64,000 nt of DNA from Acidobacteriota bacterium (GCA_021818955.1 JAKASR010000001.1:310001-374000), one strand, 5' to 3'; numbered from the stretch's first letter, positions 1-7,941 are shown. A program made the numbers and translations. The notes: generated by a model from the sequence alone, not told the origin.

Positions 1-74
1 TAAAAGCTAAGATTTGCCGGGTTGCGGCGCCTTCTACCCGCTGCAATGGACTGGCGTGCCCGGTCCGGAAGCTT

Positions 75-90
75 TGTTACAATTAGCGCA
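75..90 (+). promoter_or_regulatory. Extended -10 promoter for a leaderless transcript
   Basis: TACAAT lies at 78-83 and is preceded by TG one base upstream (75-76), forming an extended -10 element. The A of the ATG at 90 lies six bases beyond the hexamer, where transcription would normally start, so the mRNA could begin at the start codon itself. No good -35 box is seen, which is usual for extended -10 promoters. The assignment is by sequence only. Confidence 0.5.
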
Positions 91-185
91 TGTGCCGGTG
101 CTCCAGTCTGCTGCTACCCATGCCCGCCTGTTGTGGTTGCGGAGCCGACGGGGGCGCTCCGTGCTGCGGACCTTCGATTCCGTAG
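90..185 (+). CDS. Poly-cysteine small ORF upstream of sulfurtransferase (putative cysteine-responsive leader peptide)
   Basis: This 31-codon ORF runs from ATG at 90 to TAG at 183-185. It has seven cysteines, at residues 2, 4, 14, 15, 17, 25 and 26, including two CC pairs. An in-frame ATG at 120 would give a 21-residue version. There is no Shine-Dalgarno sequence before 90, but an extended -10 box sits exactly where a leaderless start would need it. The ORF ends 120 bases before a CysA-type sulfurtransferase gene. In mycobacteria, leaderless cysteine-rich small ORFs ahead of sulfur-metabolism operons, including cysA2-type genes, are known as cysteine-responsive attenuators. The same role here is inference; an mRNA structure that hides the downstream ribosome site was not demonstrated. 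Confidence 0.6.
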   Translation: MCRCSSLLLPMPACCGCGADGGAPCCGPSIP

Positions 186-305
186 CCCGAGCTTGCCACC
201 GGCAACAACAGCCGGCGCGCGGATGATCTTCCCCTCGCCCGCGTTGTTCAACCCGCGACAGGCAGAATTTTTGCTCAAAGTGAATTTGCAAGGAGAAAGA
301 GGACT

Positions 306-1166
306 ATGAATTACGCGCATCCGGAGGTGCTGGTCCCAACCGTTTGGGTCGAGCAGCACTGGAACGATCCCCAAGTCCGCCTGGTTGAGGTGGATGTGGA
401 TGCCAATGCTTACCACGAAGGCCACATTCCCGGCGCCATTGCCTGGGCCTGGAGCAGCCAGTTGTGCGACACCACGCGGCGCGACATCCTGAGCCGGGAG
501 GCGTTTGAGAAACTGATGTCGGCCTCCGGCATTGGCAACGACACTACCGTCGTGCTCTACGGCGACAGCAACAACTGGTTTGCCGCCTGGGCTTTCTGGC
601 AGATGAAGATTTACGGGCACAAGGATGCGCGCATGTTGAACGGCGGCCGGAAGAAATGGATCGCCGAGGGACGGGATCTGACGCCCGCGGTGCCGCATCC
701 GCAACCGGCGCATTACAAGGCCGCCGCGGCGGATTTAAGCTTGCGCGCGTATTTGCCGCAGGCGCAGGCGGCCAGCCAGCAGCCAGGCGCCGACCTGGTG
801 GACGTCCGCAGCCCGCAAGAGTTCACGGGCGAGATTTTTGCTCCCCCGGGACTGCCGGAGACCTGTCAGCGCGGCGGCCATATTCCCGGGGCGCGCAATA
901 TCCCTTGGAGCAAGGCTTGCAATGACGACGGCACCTTCAAATCCGCCGACGAGCTCAAGGCGCTATATGGCGCCGAAGGCGTGGACGGATCGCGCCCGGT
1001 GATTGCCTATTGCCGCATTGGCGAGCGCTCCAGCCATACCTGGTTCGTGTTGCGCTACCTGCTGGGATATAAGCAGGTGACCAATTACGACGGCTCCTGG
1101 ACGGAATGGGGCAATCTGGTGGGTGCGCCGGTAGAGAAGGGCGTGGCGGCGGAGGTAAAGCCATGA
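306..1166 (+). CDS. Thiosulfate sulfurtransferase, tandem rhodanese domains (CysA/SseA type)
   Basis: The product has 286 residues and should move sulfane sulfur from thiosulfate or a similar donor to a thiophilic acceptor through a cysteine persulfide. Two rhodanese domains are visible: an inactive N-terminal one (about 10-125) and a catalytic one (about 155-275). The active loop is CRIGERSSH with Cys236, as in mycobacterial CysA-type enzymes. The typical DVR and GHIPGA motifs appear in both halves. The start at 306 follows AGGAGA in an A/G-rich stretch. The stop overlaps the start of the next small gene, so the two are probably co-transcribed and translationally coupled. The poly-Cys small ORF upstream suggests control by cysteine supply. 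Confidence 0.92.
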   Translation: MNYAHPEVLVPTVWVEQHWNDPQVRLVEVDVDANAYHEGHIPGAIAWAWSSQLCDTTRRDILSREAFEKLMSASGIGNDTTVVLYGDSNNWFAAWAFWQMKIYGHKDARMLNGGRKKWIAEGRDLTPAVPHPQPAHYKAAAADLSLRAYLPQAQAASQQPGADLVDVRSPQEFTGEIFAPPGLPETCQRGGHIPGARNIPWSKACNDDGTFKSADELKALYGAEGVDGSRPVIAYCRIGERSSHTWFVLRYLLGYKQVTNYDGSWTEWGNLVGAPVEKGVAAEVKP

Positions 1167-1378
1167 AAGCCGAGTATTACCGGGAACGTCGCCTGGAAGT
1201 CGCCGGTTGGCCGCTGCGGTTGACCAGCTATAAAATCGGCGAGAAGTTTTATTGCCATGCCGACAATGTCTCGCCCGGCGCCAATATCGCTCGCGCCTCG
1301 GCCTCCTCGCAGGAGGAAGCCGAGCGTCTGGCGCTGGAAAAAGCGCAGGAGCGGCTGCAACGCACGGTGCGCCGCTGA
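1163..1378 (+). CDS. Small conserved-looking protein coupled to the sulfurtransferase
   Basis: The product has 71 residues and begins MKAEYYRERR. The start overlaps the sulfurtransferase stop as ATGA, so translation is likely coupled and the protein should act in the same process. I do not recognise the family. It is charged and soluble, with no cysteines apart from one FYCH motif. Its C-terminal half (about 45-68) is alanine/glutamate-rich and should be helical. An upstream in-frame start at 1106 is possible but lies well inside the preceding gene. A role in sulfur transfer is inferred from position only. Confidence 0.7.
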   Translation: MKAEYYRERRLEVAGWPLRLTSYKIGEKFYCHADNVSPGANIARASASSQEEAERLALEKAQERLQRTVRR

Positions 1379-1521
1379 TGATTGAGTGGATGAACCGCAG
1401 GCGCGGTCCCTTCATGCCGGGGCCGCGCGTGCTCTGGGATTCCCCTGCCGCTGCTCATCCCGGGCTTCCCGCACGCCGTAGCCGGCGCATTGTATTGCAG
1501 CGCACTCAGGCATGCCGCGCA

Positions 1522-1550
1522 TTGACGGAAATCGATCAATCCAGTAGCTT
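1522..1550 (+). promoter_or_regulatory. Candidate sigma70-type promoter before the exported repeat protein
   Basis: TTGACG at 1522-1527 and TAGCTT at 1545-1550 are separated by 17 bases, in an AT-richer stretch 26 bases before the ATG at 1576. The -35 box is good and the -10 box is weak. No strong Shine-Dalgarno sequence is seen; CAGGA at about 1565 is the best candidate. Confidence 0.4.
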
Positions 1551-1575
1551 AGATAATTACCTTTCAGGATTTTGA

Positions 1576-4500
1576 ATGCAGCGTTTTGATTTCCGCCTTG
1601 CGGCGGTGGTGGCACTGGCGGCGCTAGCCGCAGCTTGTGGCGGCAGCGGCTCCGCGCCGGTGACCCGCAAGAAGCCCCTCACGCCCTTTCTTATCACCAC
1701 GTTGTATAACCAATCCGCGCAGGACTGGTACAACATGCCCTCGGCAGTGGTGAACGTTCCCTACGCTTTTGGGTTGTTAACCAACGTGGGCGCAAAAAAT
1801 ACGGATACCCAGGCGCCCGTGACCTTTGAACTTTATGGCAAAACGCCTATGCCGCCCGGCCTGAGCCTTTCGCCCAACGGCATTATCGGGGGCACGCCCT
1901 CGCAGCCGGGCTTTTACTCGTTTAATGTGATCGCGGTTGACAGTTCCGCGCCCAACCCCAAAATCAGCGCCCCGGCCGGACTTTCCATTGAAATCGGACA
2001 AGCGGGCGCGGTCCTGACCCAAGTAGGGCAAAACAGTCTGGGCGGCCAAGGTCAAAACGGCGAAGTTGCGGTGCAGGGCCATCTGGCGTTCGTGGGCACG
2101 CTGGGTGCGGGCAGCCCGCTTTCCCTGACGCCCAGCGCCGGCGGGGCCTCGTGCCCGTCCACCGGAATCAAAATTGTGGATCTAAGCCAGCCGGCATCGC
2201 CGCAATTGCTGACCATAATCCCGGGCACGCCGGGACTGGCGCAACCGGTGGCCAAGGCCGCCATGGTTTCCTCCGCCAGTTTTTATCCCAATGGAACCGG
2301 CGATCTGCTGGCCATCGCGCAGGAACCATGCGCCGCAGCCGCCGGTGCGGATAGCGGCGTCGTGGGCGGCATTGAATTGTTCGACGTGACCAATCCTTCC
2401 ACCCCGGTCTATCTCGGAACTTGGAAGGCCGATTATGCCGGCCACGATTCGGCTACCTGGAATCAACATGCCATTACGGCCGGCGTGCGTTCGCTGAGCA
2501 TCGTCTCCGCCAGTGGCCATATTTATGTGTTGGCCTCGGTACCGGGCTCGGAAGAGCTGACCTATAACTCCAGCGATCCTCAGGCGACGCAAGGTGATCT
2601 GCGCGTGATTGATGTCACCAATCCCGCGCAACCGGTCGAGATCGGCAGTTGGAGCTTGAGCGCGGTGACCGGGGTCAATCCTTTGACCCTCGCCGTGGGC
2701 GCCGATCAGCGCGTATTTCTGGATGAGATTCATACGGCCGGCGTGACCGTCAATCAAACCCCGGTGACGTACGCTTATCTTGCGTACTGGGATCAAGGCA
2801 TCGCGATTGTGAACGTTACCGATCCCGCAACGCTGGTCGAGACCGGAAACGATGGGCAGCCCCTCTCCAACCCCCAGGCGTTGGTGACGCATGTGGTCTA
2901 CCCCACGTTCAGCGCGGCGCAGGGCGCCACCGGCGGCTCCGCGGCAACCACTTCGCTGCCTGAAGGCAATTCGCATAATGCGTTGCCGATCGAGAACGGG
3001 CAGGCCTTGCTGATCACCGACCAGATCTGCGCCGCCGACAGCAGCATCACCAATCCCAGCACCGCGACCGTTTGCGGGTTTACCGTGCCCTTGACGAATG
3101 TGCAAGGCTGGGGCTTTCTGCGCCTTTATGACTTGACCACCCCGTCCGAGCCGATTATGGAAGGTTTCCTGGATACGGCGCAGAATCAATCCGATCCTGC
3201 TCCGGATGATGGCATCTACACCGCCGAAAATCTGGCTTGGAACGGAGATGCGGCGCATCCGCACGCGTATGTAAGCTGGGGTTCCAACGGCGTGTTGGAC
3301 GTGGATGTGAGCTCGCTTTCCACCCCCAATCTGCTCGCCGCGTTCGTGCCACCGGCCATGGCCGATCCGCAGGGCAGCGATCCCGCAAAAAATAATCCGG
3401 ACGCGCCGCTGATCTATGGGATCGGCGCGTACGCGCAGAATGGCAATTATTACATCGTGGCCAGCGATATCAATTCCGGGCTCTATGTCATTCAGGAAAG
3501 CGCGCCGCCCAGTTTTGCCATCATCACCAGCAGCCTGCCCGCGGGCAATGCCGGCGTGCTTTATAACGGGCAATTAGAAACCGTAAATGGCGTGGGCCAG
3601 ATTACCTATCAGGTTGTCAGTGGCAGTTTTCCTCCAGGATTGGCCGCGCCGGACGCCAATGGCGTTATCAAAGGCGTGCCTACGACCGCCGGATCTTATA
3701 CCTTCACCGTTATGGCTACGGATACGCAGTCCCATTCGACCTCCGCCACGTTTACGGTGGTCGTGACCAGCAATTTGGCCATCGCGACTACTAGCCAGAC
3801 CTTGCCGAATAAGGGTGTGGCCACCCTGAATGAAAGCTACAGCGCAAACTTTACCGCGGTGAATGGCACAGCGCCGTACACTTGGGCTGTAACCGCGGGG
3901 AATGTGCCGCCAGGCATGACCCTGGGCAGCGATGGCGCCCTGAGCGGCACGTCCACGGTGGCGGGTACCAGCAATTTCTCGGTTACCGTCACCGACTCCT
4001 CCATTCCCGCCAATAGCGTTACCCAGTCGTTTAATCTGACCGTAGATCCGCTGGAGTTTTCCACCGCTTCGGTTCTGCCCGATGGCGGGCAGGATACCTC
4101 CTATACGGCCAGTCTCAATCTGTTGAACGGTACGTTACCGTTTACTTTTGTGCTGGCGAACAATACCAGCCTGCCGCCGGGTTTGAGCCTGACGGCCTCG
4201 ACCGGCGGTATTACCGGCACACCCACGCAGGCCGGCACTTTCCCCTTCACCATTACCGTTTCCGATTCCGATGGCCAGACTGCGACCCAGCAGTTTTCGA
4301 TTAAGATTGAGCCTTTCGCCATCGCTACCACCTCGCTGCCTGCTGGAACGGTGGGCGTCGGCTACTATCAAACCATTCAATTAGCGACGCTGGATAGCAG
4401 TACCATTACCATCGGCGGAACATCCGGATTTACGTTTACGCTGCTTTCCGGATCGCTGCCGGATGGCTTGACGCTTCAAACCTCCAGCAGCGCCAGTTAT

Positions 4501-4620
4501 GCCATCATCGCCGGCGTACCCACCAGCGCCGGCAGTTATACTTTCACCATTCAAGCCACCGACGCGAATAATACCTCGGCGCAACAAACCTATACGCTGG
4601 TGATTCAACCCGGCAGTTAA
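1576..4620 (+). CDS. Large exported protein with LVIVD beta-propeller and Ig-like (He_PIG) repeats
   Basis: The product has 1014 residues. The N-terminus is a signal sequence ending AAAC at Cys21, a loose match to a lipoprotein box, so it may be lipid-anchored at the outer surface. One putative-Ig (He_PIG) domain is at about 75-135, with the typical PPGLSLS...G.I.GTPSQPG pattern. The middle (about 150-640) has repeated blocks such as IKIVDLSQPASPQ, IELFDVTNPSTPV and LRVIDVTNPAQPV, typical of LVIVD propeller repeats. The C-terminus (about 645-1012) has four or five more He_PIG domains. Such proteins probably mediate surface binding; ligand and partners are unknown. The gene stands alone and is followed by a partial copy of the dispersed repeat. 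Confidence 0.85.
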   Translation: MQRFDFRLAAVVALAALAAACGGSGSAPVTRKKPLTPFLITTLYNQSAQDWYNMPSAVVNVPYAFGLLTNVGAKNTDTQAPVTFELYGKTPMPPGLSLSPNGIIGGTPSQPGFYSFNVIAVDSSAPNPKISAPAGLSIEIGQAGAVLTQVGQNSLGGQGQNGEVAVQGHLAFVGTLGAGSPLSLTPSAGGASCPSTGIKIVDLSQPASPQLLTIIPGTPGLAQPVAKAAMVSSASFYPNGTGDLLAIAQEPCAAAAGADSGVVGGIELFDVTNPSTPVYLGTWKADYAGHDSATWNQHAITAGVRSLSIVSASGHIYVLASVPGSEELTYNSSDPQATQGDLRVIDVTNPAQPVEIGSWSLSAVTGVNPLTLAVGADQRVFLDEIHTAGVTVNQTPVTYAYLAYWDQGIAIVNVTDPATLVETGNDGQPLSNPQALVTHVVYPTFSAAQGATGGSAATTSLPEGNSHNALPIENGQALLITDQICAADSSITNPSTATVCGFTVPLTNVQGWGFLRLYDLTTPSEPIMEGFLDTAQNQSDPAPDDGIYTAENLAWNGDAAHPHAYVSWGSNGVLDVDVSSLSTPNLLAAFVPPAMADPQGSDPAKNNPDAPLIYGIGAYAQNGNYYIVASDINSGLYVIQESAPPSFAIITSSLPAGNAGVLYNGQLETVNGVGQITYQVVSGSFPPGLAAPDANGVIKGVPTTAGSYTFTVMATDTQSHSTSATFTVVVTSNLAIATTSQTLPNKGVATLNESYSANFTAVNGTAPYTWAVTAGNVPPGMTLGSDGALSGTSTVAGTSNFSVTVTDSSIPANSVTQSFNLTVDPLEFSTASVLPDGGQDTSYTASLNLLNGTLPFTFVLANNTSLPPGLSLTASTGGITGTPTQAGTFPFTITVSDSDGQTATQQFSIKIEPFAIATTSLPAGTVGVGYYQTIQLATLDSSTITIGGTSGFTFTLLSGSLPDGLTLQTSSSASYAIIAGVPTSAGSYTFTIQATDANNTSAQQTYTLVIQPGS

Positions 4621-4624
4621 GCCG

Positions 4625-4668
4625 GTTGCAAAAGCAGCAGCGCCTAAAAGTCAAAGCGGCCGCGCCGC
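4625..4668 (+). repeat. Dispersed repeat, right-half copy R1 (degenerate)
   Basis: The copy starts five bases after the preceding stop codon. It carries the AGCGCCTAAAAG module, an A-rich tract with one substitution, and GCGGCCGCGCCGC in place of the usual GCGGCCGAGCCGC. The long left hairpin is missing. Confidence 0.75.
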
Positions 4669-4714
4669 GCCGGAAATTCTTTGGAGCGGAAGAGGCGTGG
4701 TGCGCTTGGAGAGT

Positions 4715-4767
4715 TTGACCTTTGCCGGTATCCGCCGTAGGCTTAAAGCAAGCGGGCGCCCCGCCCG
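4715..4767 (+). promoter_or_regulatory. Candidate hfq promoter and 5'UTR hairpin
   Basis: TTGACC at 4715-4720 and TAGGCT at 4738-4743 are 17 bases apart. Downstream, CGGGCG-CCC-CGCCCG (4753-4767) can form a tight six-pair hairpin in the leader, about 70 bases before the hfq start. hfq is autoregulated in several bacteria; any such role for this hairpin is a guess. Confidence 0.4.
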
Positions 4768-4836
4768 TTGCGCTGCTCCGGCCTTCCGTGCTCATGACGC
4801 GGAACCACGAACCTCGGGGGCGCGGGAGGAACAAGT

Positions 4837-5133
4837 ATGGAAAAGACACCCCAAAATATTCAGGATTCCTTTTTGAATACCGCCCGCAAGGAAAAACTGA
4901 TTATCACGATTTATCTGCTGAGCGGGGTCAAATTGTCCGGCCGCATACGCAGTTTTGACAAGTACTGCCTGGTGCTGGAGACCAGCAATCAGGAACAGTT
5001 GATCTTTAAGCACGCCATTTCCACCATCATCATCCAGCGCAGTGCGCTGCGGGAAGCGCATGCGGAGCCGCGGCATGCTGCGGCGCCGGTGCCCGCTCCG
5101 GCGCCCAGCATGACCGCCGAGGCGGAGAGTTGA
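4837..5133 (+). CDS. hfq: RNA chaperone Hfq
   Basis: The 98-residue product is an Sm-like protein that forms hexameric rings and helps small RNAs pair with mRNAs. Sm1 covers about 8-50, with [24 protein letters not shown] and the SFDKY segment. Sm2 is about 54-66, with IFKHAISTI; Lys58 and His59 match the uridine-binding KH pair, and Phe57 replaces the usual Tyr. A flexible alanine/proline-rich tail follows (about 72-98). The start is preceded by GGAGGAAC. hflX follows after 33 bases, the same gene order as in many Proteobacteria. Confidence 0.95.
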   Translation: MEKTPQNIQDSFLNTARKEKLIITIYLLSGVKLSGRIRSFDKYCLVLETSNQEQLIFKHAISTIIIQRSALREAHAEPRHAAAPVPAPAPSMTAEAES

Positions 5134-5166
5134 TTTCGGCGCTTTCGTCGTCGATTCGCCGTTAAC

Positions 5167-6507
5167 GTGAGCCGGCGCCCCCTTCTCCAGAGCACGGATC
5201 GCCTCGTGCGTGGAGCCGCGCCGGAACGCGTATTTTTGTTGGGAGTAGAGTTCAGCCAGCAATCCATAGGCGGGCGGACGCGCTGGGCGGTGGAAGAATC
5301 TCTGGCCGAATTGATGGAGTTGGCCGCTAGCGCCGGGGGCGAGGTGGTCGGCCAGATGTCGCAAACGCGCCCCGCTCCCGATGCCGCCACTCTGATCGGC
5401 CGCGGCAAAGTGCAGGAGTTGAAAGCCGCGCTCGAAGCGACCGGGGCCGATTTGACGATCGTGGATCAGGATCTATCCCCCACCCAGCAGCGCAATCTGG
5501 AGCAGGCTCTGGAGCGGAGGGTGGTAGATCGCACCCAGCTCATTCTCGATATCTTTGCCCGCCATGCGCGTACACGCGAAGGCCAATTACAGGTCGAATT
5601 GGCCATGTTGCGCTACCGCCTGCCGCGGCTGGCCGGGCGCGGCGTCGCCATGTCGCGCCTGGGAGGCGGCATCGGCACTCGCGGGCCCGGAGAAACCCAA
5701 TTAGAAAGCGACCGGCGCCGGCTGCAACAGCGCATTCGCAAATTGGAATCGGCGCTCGAAGCCGTGCGCCAGCAACGCGGACGGCAGCGGCAAAAACGCG
5801 AAGCCGTACCCCTGGCCACCGCGGCCCTGGTGGGTTATACGAATGCCGGCAAGAGTACGCTCTTCAACCGGATCACGGGTGCCGAGGTGACCGCCTCGCC
5901 CCGTATGTTCGCCACCCTCGACCCGACCGTGCGCGCTCTCCGTCTGCCCTCGCATCGCCGTATCTTGCTCTCCGATACCGTTGGTTTTCTGCGCGATTTG
6001 CCGCATGGTTTAATTTCGGCGTTTCACGCCACGCTGGAAGAAGTGCAACGCGCCAGTCTTTTGTTGTTGGTTTTGGACGCTTCCTCGCCCGATCGCGATT
6101 TACATCGCGCCCAGGTCGAACGGGTGCTGGGCGAACTGGAGGCCAGCCACACCCCTCGCCTGGAAGTTTGGAATAAAGCGGATCGCCTCAGTCAAACCGA
6201 GCGCGAAGCGCTGCGCGCGCCGATGCTGGAACAGGGCGGGGAAGCGCCCCTGCGTATTGGCATCAGCGCTTTGACAGGCGAAGGCCTGCCGGAACTGCTG
6301 GCCGCCATGGATCGCAAGCTGCCGCTCGATCCCATCCGCCGGGTTCATTTGCAGTTGCCGCACGGCGCGGGCAAGCTGCTGCATGCCCTCTATGAAAGCG
6401 GGGTCATCTATCGCGCCGAAGCCAATGATGACGGTTTGCAGGTGGTGGCGGATGTACCGGCATCCTTGCTGAAGCAGTTGACGCCTTATTGGCGGGATGA
6501 AAATTAA
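5167..6507 (+). CDS. hflX: Ribosome-associated GTPase HflX
   Basis: The 446-residue GTPase belongs to a family that binds the 50S subunit and splits stalled or stress-hibernating 70S ribosomes. The N-terminal HflX domain (about 20-190) includes the conserved stretch RTREGQLQVELAMLRYRLPR and GTRGPGETQLESDRR. The GTPase domain has G1 GYTNAGKST (about 221-229), G3 DTVGF (about 270) and G4 NKAD (about 337). The start is GTG at 5167; no clear ribosome site is visible, and coupling to hfq upstream is likely. The length is normal for the family. Confidence 0.95.
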   Translation: MSRRPLLQSTDRLVRGAAPERVFLLGVEFSQQSIGGRTRWAVEESLAELMELAASAGGEVVGQMSQTRPAPDAATLIGRGKVQELKAALEATGADLTIVDQDLSPTQQRNLEQALERRVVDRTQLILDIFARHARTREGQLQVELAMLRYRLPRLAGRGVAMSRLGGGIGTRGPGETQLESDRRRLQQRIRKLESALEAVRQQRGRQRQKREAVPLATAALVGYTNAGKSTLFNRITGAEVTASPRMFATLDPTVRALRLPSHRRILLSDTVGFLRDLPHGLISAFHATLEEVQRASLLLLVLDASSPDRDLHRAQVERVLGELEASHTPRLEVWNKADRLSQTEREALRAPMLEQGGEAPLRIGISALTGEGLPELLAAMDRKLPLDPIRRVHLQLPHGAGKLLHALYESGVIYRAEANDDGLQVVADVPASLLKQLTPYWRDEN

Positions 6508-6592
6508 AGCTGCCGGCTGGGGGAAATCCCATACCCGCACTCCATGCATGGGCGCCCGGTTACGGCCGAGCCCTTGCCCGCCGCGGCGGATC

Positions 6593-6622
6593 GCGCCTCA
6601 AAGTAAAAGCGGCCGAGCTGCC
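6593..6622 (+). repeat. Dispersed repeat, partial copy R2
   Basis: GCGCCTCAAAGTAAAAGCGG followed by CCGAGCTGCC matches the right end of the repeat family. It forms the left arm of the hairpin between hflX and the convergent DUF5335-like gene. Confidence 0.6.
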
Positions 6623-6663
6623 GGAACCGGCGGATCATCGCAAGCTGGGATTCGGCCGCTTTT
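6605..6663. terminator. Bidirectional hairpin between convergent genes
   Basis: AAAAGCGGCCGA (6605-6616) and TCGGCCGCTTTT (6652-6663) form a perfect 12-base inverted repeat around a 35-base loop. The loop itself holds CCGGAACCGG. Each strand ends in a short T run. The right arm is an inverted partial copy of the dispersed repeat and contains the minus-strand gene's stop codon. A terminator for both hflX and the convergent gene is likely. Confidence 0.55.
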
Positions 6664-7183
6664 AGGCTGCGCGGCGATGTTGGCGGCAATGCAACCAAAT
6701 CCGATCGCCGTCGGCCGATTCGATTTCGACCGTGCCGCCGCCGCTCGCGTCGATCAGAACGCGCCGCGGGGCGTTGATCGTATGCGTGAACTCCTGGTCC
6801 GGCTTATCGCCGAGAGAGATGTAAATTTTGTCTCTCGCGCCGGCGCGGTCGGCGCTGATGCCGGTGAGCGGCGCGCCGTCCACCTGGGTTCGGCGCTTGT
6901 TTCCCGCCATCCATTCCAATCGCACGCGACAATCGCGATGCGCAACGCTGAACTCATCGAGCGCTTTCTCCCAGGCGGGCTGAGGAATTTCCGTGCTGGC
7001 TCCTCCGGCGGGCGAACCCGGCGCGTCGGAATCCAGCCCGCCTAACAGTTCGCCCTGCTGATAACTCAATTGCGAACGGCCGGAGTCCTGATATCCCGCG
7101 GCGCCGCGTTCTCCCTGTCCCCAGGCGGCAGCAGTGCGGATTTCCATGGGGCCGGATGGATGCGGACCGGAAAACGGGTACAC
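6662..7183 (-). CDS. DUF5335-like protein, probably the 3' part of a frameshifted or slippage-expressed gene
   Basis: From a GTG at 7183 this frame encodes 173 residues. The C-terminal half (about 75-170: IPQPAWEKALDEFSVAHRD ... PLTGISADR ... INAPRRVLI) resembles the DUF5335 family. The N-terminal half is glycine-rich and low in complexity. The GTG has no convincing ribosome site. The same frame stays open upstream to about 7318 with a highly charged RRKEERRRNERRD segment but has no ATG. An ATG at 7326 in the neighbouring frame reads MAEKK and meets this frame at seven adenines (minus strand, 7313-7319), in the form A AAA AAG. The complete protein is therefore probably encoded from 7326 with a -1 shift, or the A run is one base short through mutation or sequencing error. 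Function unknown. Confidence 0.6.
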   Translation of the reverse strand: MYPFSGPHPSGPMEIRTAAAWGQGERGAAGYQDSGRSQLSYQQGELLGGLDSDAPGSPAGGASTEIPQPAWEKALDEFSVAHRDCRVRLEWMAGNKRRTQVDGAPLTGISADRAGARDKIYISLGDKPDQEFTHTINAPRRVLIDASGGGTVEIESADGDRIWLHCRQHRRAA

Positions 7184-7326
7184 GCCCGAGCCGCCGATTT
7201 CATCTTTTCTGCCTTGGCCGCCGCCGGGCAGCCCGCTGTCCCGGCGTTCGTTCCTCCGGCGCTCTTCCTTGCGGCGTTCGGCCCCGCTCCAGGTCGGCGA
7301 GGAGGATGGTGCTTTTTTTCAGCCAT
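7184..7326 (-). other. Probable 5' end of the DUF5335-like gene, out of frame
   Basis: ATG at 7324-7326 (minus strand) starts MAEKK. At the seven-A run (7313-7319) a -1 shift joins it to the open charged frame that leads into the 6662-7183 gene. Left unshifted, the ATG frame continues to 7066 with a compositionally odd, proline- and arginine-rich sequence and then stops. Confidence 0.45.
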
Positions 7327-7434
7327 GCCGGAATAGATGCGTGGAGCCGCCTGGAGGGCACGGATCACGGTTATGGTTTTACGCTAGAATTTGACCATTC
7401 CCTCCGGGGGTAATGTGTTTCTAGGAGTTGAAAT

Positions 7435-7941
7435 ATGCCTGCTTCGACCACCGGCTTGGCTTATTCGCACCTGCAAACTCCACTTGGGCCGATCACCATT
7501 TTGGTTTCGCAACGAGGGTTGGCGGGCGTCAGCTTTGGCATGGCTGCCCCCGAAGGAGCTCGGCTCGATCCCCAAGCCACTTCCAGGGCCGTGCGGCAAT
7601 TGTCCGAATATTTTCACGGAAAACGCCGGAATTTTCAGCTTCGTCTTGACTGGCGCGGAACCGCGTTTCAACGCCAGGTCTGGCGCGCGTTATTGCGCAT
7701 TCCCTATGGCCAGACCCGTTCGTATGGTGACGTTGCCCGCCGGCTGCGGCCGCGCGCTTTCGGGCGCTTGGCGCGCGCGGTCGGCGGCGCCAATCGCGCC
7801 AACCCCTGGGCCATTGTCGTCCCTTGCCATCGCGTGATCGGCGCCGATGGCGGCCTCACTGGCTACGGCGGCCCAGGCGGGGTCAATAAAAAGCGCTGGC
7901 TGCTTCACCTGGAACGGGCCGGCGGCCGCCCCCGGGCTTAG
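7435..7941 (+). CDS. ogt: Methylated-DNA--protein-cysteine methyltransferase
   Basis: The 168-residue suicide enzyme removes O6-alkyl groups from guanine onto its own cysteine. The active site PCHRVIG holds Cys131, preceded by the conserved VGGANRANPWAIVV and followed by GGLTGYGGPGG. The DNA-binding helix-turn-helix region (about 78-112) has FQRQVWRALLRIPYGQTRSYGDVA. The N-terminal ribonuclease-like domain is short, typical of the Ogt/MGMT class without an Ada domain. The start at 7435 follows AGGAG with eight bases between. Probably monocistronic or joined to the next gene, which begins 34 bases on. Confidence 0.93.
   Translation: MPASTTGLAYSHLQTPLGPITILVSQRGLAGVSFGMAAPEGARLDPQATSRAVRQLSEYFHGKRRNFQLRLDWRGTAFQRQVWRALLRIPYGQTRSYGDVARRLRPRAFGRLARAVGGANRANPWAIVVPCHRVIGADGGLTGYGGPGGVNKKRWLLHLERAGGRPRA

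Noticed and set aside
2182-3573. Long minus-strand open frame (463 residues) inside the exported repeat protein gene
   Set aside because: It lies wholly antisense to a gene with clear signal sequence and domains, has odd composition, and shows no motif or ribosome site.
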